DNA of 64,000 nt. Source: Gymnopilus junonius. Its lineage: Eukaryota > Basidiomycota > Agaricomycetes > Agaricales > Galerinaceae. The translations under genes were made by a program, and so were the position numbers. The notes under the pieces were generated by a model. That model was not told where the DNA came from. It ran no database searches and saw only the letters and a list, made by a program, of their open reading frames with translations. Of the stretch, positions 55,901-64,000 are shown piece after piece. Where the stretch lies: NCBI GenBank assembly GCA_015501075.1, contig JADNYJ010000149.1, positions 36,195-100,194 on the forward strand, given 5' to 3'. Positions within the stretch are counted from its first letter, which is position 1, and each line of letters starts with the position of its first letter.

Positions 55901-57548
55901 GGCAAGTGCTGCATACACGTCGGAGGGATGCTGTCTTAATTGTAGACAGCATATACAAATGTGTTATATAGTTCCTCTTAAAATAAATTTACATCTTTAG
56001 TACTGGATAACACACTATTTACGAGTAAAAGCCCTTATGACCCGCTTTGGAAGGACGAAGACCGACGTCCACTGTCATGTTGAGAGGCGAGGGAGCTAAT
56101 GCTGTACAACACAGCTGTGACGGATCTGGATGAGACTGGCGAAGAGGCGGCTGAGAATGACAGTAGGGGTCGGGAGCCGAGAATGGACTGTGGGATGTTG
56201 AGTCAGGAGAAGCGTTGGACGATGAAGGTGTTATGGGCATCTCAGTGTAGGCGCGGCGTGATGGCATGGATGGTGGAAGTTCGGTGTTGCATTTAGCAGG
56301 GGAGGAGGCTTGCGACGTTGACGGCGTTGTGCGATCTAGCAGCGATGGAGGTCAGAAAATCACCGCAATTGTCATGAAGAAGGGCTGCACGCACCTGTAT
56401 GAGGTGCCTGAGGTGGCACGAGAGGGTGAGCAGAACAGAGTGGAGTAGCTAGATATCCAAAAATGGTTATTCACACTTCTTCGTCACAAGATAAAGGTTA
56501 CAGCCCACCTTGAACGAACGCCAGCGATCTGTCAACCTCTTTCCCATTCTCAGCGTGAATGACAAGTCTCAGAGCTGCGAAGAACTCCGAGCCCAATAGC
56601 CTCCATGAGGCAAATTTTGGGAGAACAATTTCGGAATCTACGATCCGATAGCACAGTAAGCATCCACAGCGAAAGAGAACACATAGCACCACTCACCCCG
56701 TCTATAATCGGCGAAGGAAGATTCGAATATCGTCCCCTCGACCAAGCCCTCGCCTCAGGCACACCCACTGTTAGCCGCTCCAAGTCCGCATCATCGTGGT
56801 CGTCTTCGTCCGAATCGGATATAAGGTGAGGCCTTTGAGACTGGAGGTGTACAGGTTGTATTTGGAGTCGCTCAGGGCGGAAGCGTGCAAAGCGAGTCTC
56901 CTTATCACAGAGGATGACGAGGAGGGACGGGCTGGCAGGGAAATGATTATGAGACCAAGGAGCGCCATCTGTCTGTTCTGCCAATAGCCCTTAAAGCAAA
57001 CACTCGCAAGCAGGTAGCCAGCAAGATGTCGGAGGTACGTTACAGCCAAATTCAAAATGATAGGTCATCAAAGGAAACTTACACATAGCGGAGTTACAAC
57101 GGAGAAGAAATTCGAGCCTGAGGATGACCCACGTAATGCTCGGCAAGATGGAAGCACCTCATATCAGGGCTTAATTTTAAGGTCCGCTGTAATATGTTGG
57201 TAATATGTGTGACTGTACGTTGGACGTACGGGAAGCATTGCCACGCAATTCGAACCCCCGACCTTATTATTTCCTTTCCAATTCCAGCTAATGTTCATCT
57301 TCATTTCAAGCCCTGACTTCCTAGTACTGAGAACTAATATTATGTTGACCGGGAATTAACACGACAAGGTACTGAATTTAAGAAGCAGATATTTACGAAT
57401 AAAATGGTGGCAGAAATGATCCTCAACAAGAAAACATAATACAATCGACACGAAGGGACCTATTTACAAGAGATGAGCATGTGATGTAAAGAAGAGCGGA
57501 CGTTAAGCTTCTGCCTTATTACTAGCTGCTCCACCCAAAAAACCTTGT
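55901..57548 (-). other. Region with a possible Pro/Ser-rich minus-strand gene
   Basis: A minus-strand exon entered at CTGCTAG (about 56,337) reads RTTPSTSQASSPAKCNTELP and continues PSRRAYTEMPITPSSSNASP to a stop at 56,019; the protein is rich in Ser and Pro. Upstream open frames (56,550-57,055) exist on both strands and neither is clearly coding. On the plus strand SIIGEGRFEYRPLDQALASG with a Ser-rich tail ends at a GTGAGG donor near 56,826, an alternative. I could not decide the gene direction. Confidence 0.25.
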
Positions 57549-58215
57549 TTAGCTTTCCTCCATTGCAAGTCCCACGCCGTGGGTGTGATTACACTTAGTG
57601 CAAGCCGTTGGTAACGGTGTTATCGGACCTGCAATGGGAGATGACGTTGGTGGGCATGGTAGAGTATAAGCAGCTTCGGCTGCAAGCGGTGAAGACTGTC
57701 TGTAGGAAATGTCGTGGCCATGTGAAGCCTGGGTGGCAATCTCGATGTAGTTTTGTTCATGACCGACCGGGTTGTGGAAAGCCGACAAGTTAGGTGTGAA
57801 TGGCATCGGCATATGCGAAGGGGAGGGCGTAACAGGTTGGTTGTGGTATCGCGAATTTGCAGCTGTAAAACTCATACTAGGGTCATGAGAGTTTGGGGGG
57901 CAGGGGTAACCGTTAGACACCGCAGACATGTAATACGAAATTTCTGCAACGCCTGAGGTAAAATAAGCAGGGATACTGTATGAGGGGCATTAACGTACCT
58001 CCTAAGATGTTGGTAAGTAACTTCTGGCATGCGAAACCAACCTCAGCGTCTTGAGTCACTATGGCAAAGACTGATCAGCTAACTGCTGTTAGACAAGGAA
58101 ATCAGAACTTACCGCCATCCCTGGCCTCAACAGTGACATCAACCCATGCGTTTAAGAGAGCCGAGATTGCATGGGCAAGAGAGATAGCAGATTCAGTACT
58201 GTCTTCATGAGGCAT
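57549..58215 (-). CDS. Small three-exon gene, 188-residue protein of unknown function
   Basis: Exons 58215-58113, 58058-57999 and 57952-57549 join in phase (567 nt with stop). Introns of 54 and 46 bp use GTAAGT and GTACGT donors with TAG and CAG acceptors. The protein starts MPHEDSTESAISLAHAISAL, then LNAWVDVTVEARDG and QDAEVGFACQKLLTNILGGV: an amphipathic helical first third. It continues AEISYYMSAVSNGYPCPPNS into a Pro/Ser/His-rich low-complexity region and ends in TACTKCNHTHGVGLAMEES, where C-x2-C and H-x-H could bind metal. No family is recognised. The clean splicing and lack of breaks make it one of the best candidate host genes here. Confidence 0.65.
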
Positions 58216-59642
58216 GGCGAAAAAATGTGGGGAAAGAATTGGGAAAGAAGAAAAGCAAAAATGTTACTATATATACTTACCCAGATGTCGCGAATTCATT
58301 TGCGTATGTTTGGTTTGAACTAATTTTAATTATCCTTTCGTGCGTCCTGACGCGTCGTCATTAGATCAAAAACCGTGACAGAAAATCTTTACAAAATATT
58401 CGGACTTTGAATGCCCGGTTCAGCCATGACGAGTCATATTGGACGCTGGCTTACCATACGGCATTTCCCTTGTGGCACCGCCGAGAAGATGTTGAGGGGA
58501 GTGAACACCTTCAAGTTCACCAATCAAACATAATCAAGGTAATTATTTGTTCACCTGCGGTTCAACAGCCTGGACCTCCTTCGGTACTCTGATTGTGCCC
58601 TTCATCAGACTTGCCCTAGCACCCATCGTGCCCTGAATATTCAAGTTGCTGCGGTTTCCTTTCTTCAATTAGTAATCTTACGTTAATCGGCCTTCCCAAC
58701 TTCTTGCCTTCTATCCTAATATCCAGAGTGGCAATCTGCCTTCTATTTCTTCGCCTCTGATCGCGTTCTGAAGGGTGACTGACACTAGGCACCCTTCGGA
58801 CGATGAGTTTAAAGCTTGAGGTTTGGTTTGAGTGTGATTTGGGTGTATGCTTTTTCTGTTCTGTGATCCCCCTCAACATCCTCTAATTTTCAGTTGAATA
58901 CTAGAGAAGCTCCCCCTCCTGAGAATCCCTGGCAGAATCCGGTAAATTCTGTCACTACATTTTTCCCCCTCTCTTCTATCCGACCGCCATTAAATTTGAG
59001 AGCTTCTTGACTTCTAATATGTAAAATTCACAGGATTCGATTGTGTGTCATTTGATACGGTGCATAAACTCTCACTTGTTGCCTCCGTCAGTCCCGTTTC
59101 CAAAGAATCTGCTAACCCCAGCAGGTTGTCGCCACACGTGATTTTCGGAGATCACCGGCAATGGACTTGTGCGTGACTGTCGCGAGCCGCGGCGCATTTT
59201 ATCTTATCACTTGCTTATCACGGTCAGTAAAATCAATGTCAAAGGAGTTCCTAAGTACCATTATAAGTGTGTATCCAGCGTGAATGTAAATAACATCCTA
59301 TAATATCAGAAATAAAGTACCTCCCCGCCTTCCGCGGCTTCTATTTTAGTATTTACCCACAAGCTGTCAATTAGGGCGAGTAAAGACGTAGCCCATCGTG
59401 TTCTTCGCCCTTCTCCTTTCTTCCTTGCTCTTCCCTCTCCCCACGTCGTTCCCCGTGTTCTCCCAGTGCGATTGTGGTTCTCAATGTCATCGACGAATTC
59501 GGCAATGGGTTTCATGTGAGGATGGAATGTTTTGGCAACTGTTGACATCCAGATTCGGTTTCTGTGAGGTAACTGTTCCCTGATTATCTTGGCCATTTTT
59601 TCATGATACTTGATTTGATCTAGGAGTTCCTCTTCCAACATG
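58216..59642. other. Intergenic stretch
   Basis: Short frames only, such as a 111-codon minus-strand frame (59,306-59,641) reading EEELLDQIKYHEKMAKIIRE, which may be a 3' extension or exon downstream of the MULE gene since it follows directly. No other gene is supported. Confidence 0.3.
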
Positions 59643-62190
59643 TCAAGCTAAAATATGTGAGTAAGTACTCGTAATTCTGTGAGAATTAATGATCCTACTT
59701 ACCTCGACTTCATCATCCGAACCATAGTCAAAGGCCGAAGACGCGTCTGAAGCATCAAAAACAGACACCGAGCACTCAGGATGAGGTGAAGAAACAGGAG
59801 AGCTCAATGTGAGATCAATAATTTCAGGTCGGCATGCGCGCTTCGGGTTGCGGTCTATTGATTCAGCTTCAGTAATATTCTGGTGCTCCTCGCGAGTACG
59901 TTTGCGTGACGGTTCCGCACCCTGGTCCTTTTGTAAGTCACGCCAACCACCGCCGCCTCCCAATACAGATGGGTCGCCAGACCAGGTATTGTCATCTCCG
60001 TCGGTAATACTTCCGTCTGGTTCGATGTATGTGCCTGAGGAAGTACCCTTTGGAACAAGCAAAGGGTGCCGATAGAGCGGTGTAATGCGCCAGCGAGTAA
60101 TTGTCCACCAAAACCGGGGCCGGGCTGGGTGACCAACAGCCTGTACCAAATGCTTGCAAAGGTGATGCGGATCGTATTTCTGGCGCCCGCAGTTGCACGT
60201 CCATTCACTGATGTTTGTCTCGTATTGCTTCCCACTTGTGGATTTTTTTCGAGCTTTTTCCAGGCCGTCTTGAAATATTTTTGGTATGTTGTCAGAGTTC
60301 GTGATCTGCCAAGACGGTAATTGTCCTCCAGGTTGTGCATGCGGGCCATATATCTTGGGGTCACTTTGTAAATCAGGACCCAAACGAGGTGATCCAAGCG
60401 TGGCCGAACGACATTATGAAGGTAATCGTGCTTCAGCTGCCGCCAGAAATTTTCGACCCCCATCGTGGTGCGAAGTCTTGAGATGTATGGTGAGCTTGAC
60501 CTTGCCCATAGTTTCCACATCTTCGGAGAATACCAACATGCCCACATGTAGCCCCAGACTTCGCGTAGGCCTCGTGCCTTGCAGAAATCATACAACTCCT
60601 TCACGGCGTTGTCCCGAATTTCTTCTTTGGTCCAAGTTCCATGACGATCTGGGAGAGATGGATGCTGGCAGAAATGCTTCGTAAAGAGGTGGAGGATTGC
60701 TTCCGGTGGACAGCAGGGCAGAAGATGTAGTTCGGATCTGGAGAAGTCTGTTCTCCATCTTCAAACATCCAGTCAGGTCCATCTTCTGCATCTTGCGCAT
60801 TCGCATCCCGTTTACATGCCTGACTGACTTTATTAATTAGCTCCCCAGATTCATCATCTGCATCGCTGTCACAATCACCATCTGCCTGTGCAGAAGGTGA
60901 GGTACCATCGTCATCATCACCGTCTTCGTCATTTCGAGGTGTGGTATATTGAAGGGGTATGACTGCTTGCACACGACCATTGAGTCTTAACGTCAGATGG
61001 CCGGATGATGGTTTGACAGGCTTCGGTGCCTGGTTTTGAAGGACCCCTTGAAGCAAAACTTTTAACTGAGGGATTGCCTTTTCTGCCACATAATGTTGCT
61101 AGACAGTAAAGTCAAATTAATGAGTATAAAGAGCAGTTATTTTAAGTGGATCTCACCTCTTGGGAGGGTTCTTTTTCTTGTCCAATAGGTACAAATGTCT
61201 CGTCTATCCAAGGGTATTCCCTTTTTGCTTCCTTTACATCATAGAATTTTGGACGCCGCCTCAGGATTGCCAAGCATGTTTTGACAGCACGCAAACAATG
61301 CCAGAAACATAGCTGATGCTTCGCCTCAGGGAATTTGGCGAGAAAGGCATTGATTTCAGACATGTCCTTGTCCGTCAATGTGATGATAGGACGGATTTTC
61401 CAGGTGTTCTTGAAATGATCCAGAAGTTCTTGCAGATACCGCTCTTTCCCACCACGCTCACTACCAGGAGCCGAGTGAATGAGAAGATATCCTAGTGGAC
61501 AGCTGGACCCAGAAAGCTCGCCCATGAGTGCATATACTTCATAATTTGAGCCATTCGTGTTCCCTAAATGGGTGTTGGTCAATAAAATAACTCAATGAGT
61601 AGATTAATTTAGAAGAGACTTACAAGCAGAATCAAGTGATAGTTCACAGTACTTTTCCACCATACTTTCGAAGGACCTCAGGTAAAGAAAATGAAAGTGC
61701 TGTAAAACCATCTTCATTGTGCAGAGGAATAGATTCCACTTTGTAGAAACTCTGCAGATCTGAACCTGGAGGTGTCTGAGAAGCTTCCTCATAGAATTTT
61801 GGCTGACTTCAATTCATTGTCATCTCGTTTCCATTCCTTGCTGGATGCTCATGCCAAAGCTCATATACAGCCTTTCGAGAAAACTTTGGTGTCTGTTTTT
61901 CTTCAGAATATTGTCCCAGAGCTATTTGCTGTTTTATTAGATGCTTTCTTTTTACAAAAAAATGATAATAATAATGCACCTGAGTAGCATTCAGATCCGG
62001 ATGGTTTTTCACCATTTCCTTTACTTCACTGGGCAAATCAACTGACCAATAGTCAACATGGTCTTCTTCATGACTTAATTTTGCCAAAACAATATTGCTT
62101 TCTGGCCAGGCAGTGATATGGAGCCAGCCATGACACTGGAATGACTCCATTTTTGCCTTGTCTCGATGTTTGGCCCCTCAGTCTTCTTAA
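59643..62190 (-). pseudogene. MULE transposase with SWIM zinc finger, frameshifted
   Basis: Read on the minus strand: RDKAKMESFQCHGWLHITAW and LSHEEDHVDYWSVDLPSEVK (N-terminal zinc-binding region, about 62,165-61,990), then YCELSLDSAC and, past an intron, GSNYEVYALMGELSGSSCPL (first Asp in LDS). ITLTDKDMSEINAFLAKFPE (second Asp) and AKHQLCFWHCLRAVKTC follow. After an acidic insert come FCPAVHR, ELYDFCKARGLREVWGYMWA and TTMGVENFWRQLKHDYLH (catalytic Glu). The SWIM finger is WTCNCGRQKYDPHHLCKHLV. The order is that of Mutator-like transposases. One-base frameshifts lie near 60,705 and in an A run near 60,245. The tail has RPEIIDLTLSSPVSS, a SUMO-interaction-like motif. Terminal repeats were not found. 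Confidence 0.85.
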
Positions 62191-62991
62191 CTTTATGCTG
62201 GCGTGTATTATTTTGCATGCAATGATACATGTACCGTGACGCTGATGATCGTCTGTGGTGATAAACACTGTGATAACTGAATTTTACATTAGTGGCGAAG
62301 ATGGAATCTCATTGAGCAATGACGTACGTGAAGCGGTAGCTTAATCGTTCCCAAATGGCCTTAGAAAGTGCATCAGCCCATGATCGTGTGTCCTCCCCTT
62401 CCAATTCCGATATGTTTAACAAATGCGGCAAAGGACTTGATTGTCTTCGTCGTGAGAAGTGTGTCAAGAAAGTCTTGAAGGGACACATTGCTGAGCTCGC
62501 TTCTCAAGTGCTCGTCATCCTTCTCCTCATTGTCTCCCGGATTCTCCTTCTCTGTATCCTTGGTCTGCTGCCTCCTCCGCTTTTCCGAACATGCCTTGCA
62601 AGTGGCCGCAAAAGTTCCATCACCGTGCAGTTTGAAGTTCTTGCTACGCGGGCTTTACGAACATGGCAGCGCGCGCATTGCCTTTTCGAATTATTAGCGT
62701 GAGACGCATCCATCCAAAATTAAACGTGCTTCGTGAGTTTGACTGTTGACAGGTGCTTCGAGTAGTGTTGCGGGAAATAGCTAATAGAGTAAATTCCCTG
62801 GGCAAATTTGACGGAGCTCGGCGGAGGTCCAAATTCGCCCTTGCGAATTAGGGCTAATTTGCGGTAGGGTCCGGGGGCGCAGCCCCCGGCTAATTTGCGC
62901 AAATTAGCCGTGCGAAATAGCGAAAATTAGCTAATTTGCGGTGAAATAGGGTGAATTAGGCCTTTCTACTACAACATGAGCATGTCGTCCA
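62191..62991. other. Spacer between MULE and hAT genes with GC-rich palindromes
   Basis: Holds CTAATTTGCG-type repeats and two palindromes (see separate entry). A minus-strand frame near 62,700-62,500 with CARCHVRKA may be a leading exon of the MULE gene, because such proteins often begin with Cys-rich fingers, but it is not joined with confidence. Confidence 0.35.
62871..62909. repeat. Adjacent perfect palindromes in a CTAATTTGCG-rich repeat
   Basis: CCGGGGGC, GCA, GCCCCCGG (62,871-62,889) forms an 8-bp stem hairpin and overlaps a 22-bp perfect palindrome centred on GCTAATTTGCGCAAATTAGC (62,888-62,909). The word CTAATTTGCG recurs at 62,854 and 62,932. The look is that of the end or core of a foldback or MITE repeat. 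Confidence 0.65.
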
Positions 62992-64000
62992 TTACCATGT
63001 CGTCCATTCCTCAGCTGCTGGCACTAGAACACTCGCCGCCACGTCCCTCGACTCACTGGTGGACTTTATCTGACTCTCCATTCTCTCCTGGGTTTCTGAA
63101 GCACTATCAGCTAGAATGTCGACATAACGCCGGATGTCGTACTGCAAAGCAAGATCAAAGTTCCGATTATCGAATCCTGATAGATCAGGAAGGCCATCAT
63201 CCAACCATTTAAGAGGATCTTCCACAGGATCAGCAGGTGAGTTCAGTTTTGAATCATTGTCCTCTGAATCCGAGTCCTCAATTGACGTGTCACTGACAGG
63301 TTTTGCGGACAAAGTCTTGGGTTCTTGTTGTATCGTTTTGCGGATATCTCGCCAATTCACCGTCACCGGCTTGCGAGGAGCTCTCTAGATAACGTTACTC
63401 AGTGATCTTTGGTCAGTTTTATATAATAATTCTTCAGCACCTTTTCATCCATCTGATCAAATCCGCGAATGACTAGGTGATCTGCTATTGTTGAAACTTT
63501 TGCCGCCTACGCCTGGGCTGTTAAGCCATGTCACGACCGACATCGCCCGTTCGTCGACCATTGAAACAGGCATTGCAGAGAAGACTTTCACTGCGAGAGC
63601 CTGATGAATAAAAGAGGTAAGCATCGATTTCAAGCTGTCATTCTGGAGTTTGACACACTGCTAGGACATCAGAATCTTCGTCATTCAACAGTCGACACCA
63701 GTACTCGCGCAGTGATTCTCTCCGACTGCGCTTCCTATTGAACGGCTCCATACCATCAAGGTAGTTTTGAAATTGTTTCTTCAAAGCACTGACAGCGTCC
63801 CTTGGACTACGCTTCGCAAGGTGTGGGTTTACCTCTTCCATGGCATTCTGTGCCTCTTCCACTGACCGACCTTCACGATATTCATTTCCGTATTCCTTTT
63901 GTAGAAGATTGAGCAAGCTCAGTCCAATACCATCAATAACCGCCCTTTTCTGGCGAACTCTTGGTTGCGCGTCCTTGTTTTGTGTCAGGATGATTGATGG
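62992..64000 (-). pseudogene. hAT transposase, C-terminal part, runs off the window edge
   Basis: Minus-strand exons: the first (from beyond 64,000 to 63,638) has EEAQNAMEEVNPHLAKRSPR, FQNYLDGMEPFNRKRSRRES and REYWCRLLNDEDSDVLAVCQ. After an intron comes LAVKVFSAMPVSMVDERAMS and VVTWLNSP (about 63,575-63,510), the hAT dimerisation region. The next piece, VSTIADHLVIRGFDQMDEK, is out of frame by one base, and a last exon (63,386-62,992) reads RAPRKPVTVNWRDIRKTIQQ with an acidic tail. LLNDEDSDVLAV...SM.DER..SVVTWLNS is the pattern of an agaricomycete hAT branch. The frameshift near 63,510 suggests a damaged copy. The N-terminal BED finger and DDE core lie outside the window. Confidence 0.75.

Noticed and set aside
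57230..57270. Reverse-strand GGGGGTTCGAATTG resembling a tRNA box B
   Set aside because: The T stem does not pair and no box A lies at the right distance.
1..64000. CRISPR arrays, bacterial operons or ribosome binding sites
   Set aside because: None seen. Intron-bearing genes and the protein families point to a fungal nucleus.

Overview
The window reads as nuclear DNA of a filamentous basidiomycete, most likely an Agaricomycete. The evidence is short GT-AG introns of about 45-70 bp in every gene that could be modelled, no bacterial operon structure, and protein families I know mainly from mushroom-forming fungi: Plavaka-type KDZ transposases, TET/JBP-like dioxygenases, a DUF6534 membrane protein, MULE transposases with SWIM fingers, and OrsD/telomere-linked-helicase-like proteins. 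I see no rRNA gene, no convincing tRNA, no telomere repeat and no CRISPR. Most identifiable genes belong to or accompany mobile elements, so this is an accessory or repeat-rich region.

Layout. (1) 1-13.8 kb is almost free of CpG (roughly a dozen CG dinucleotides by eye) and holds broken elements only: an LTR-like remnant split by a terminal-inverted-repeat element, a Plavaka/KDZ transposase with many stops, a hAT-type MITE with an 8-bp target duplication, a RecQ-like helicase relic and two copies of a ~100-bp foldback repeat. (2) From about 13.8 kb CpG returns abruptly. 14-24 kb holds a broken fungal kinase-like gene, a JmjC-like oxygenase with a clean five-exon model, a MULE-like relic, a TET/JBP-like dioxygenase with one stop and two frameshifts, a second JmjC-like gene and a 630-bp Tc1/mariner deletion derivative. 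(3) 24.87-28.47 kb is a near-perfect palindrome (1,689-bp arms, 231-bp spacer) in which each arm carries the same coiled-coil ORF with the same two stop codons. (4) 28.5-33 kb has an SPT5-like N-terminal fragment, a CpG-rich copy of the LTR family seen at the left end, and a WD40 gene.

(5) 33.1-42.3 kb is the most unusual block: two divergently transcribed, distantly related paralogues (OrsD-type zinc fingers plus a region like the non-helicase part of telomere-linked helicases) whose promoter-proximal parts and first ~99 codons form a second palindrome (698-bp arms, 449-bp spacer). (6) 43-45 kb is a 5'-truncated LINE. 45.3-47 kb carries two arrays of a 10-bp repeat and a 266-bp TA-flanked MITE. 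(7) 48.4-50.6 kb is an intron-rich DUF6534 membrane-protein gene, and 51.9-53.2 kb a gene with an XPA-like domain and three SUMO-interaction-like motifs. (8) 55.2-55.9 kb has three related hairpin modules; 57.5-58.2 kb is a clean three-exon small gene of unknown function. (9) 59.6-62.2 kb is a frameshifted MULE transposase, and 63-64 kb the 3' end of a hAT transposase that continues beyond the window.

How it fits together. The CpG-starved left block looks like transposon DNA that was methylated at CpG for a long time and mutated C to T; the altered catalytic codons in the helicase relic are the changes expected from that. The TET/JBP-like gene belongs to a family reported to be carried by KDZ transposons, and a KDZ element lies 14 kb away. 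The two palindromes suggest inverted duplication or gene conversion is active here. These links are inference; the motifs and repeats are read directly from the sequence.
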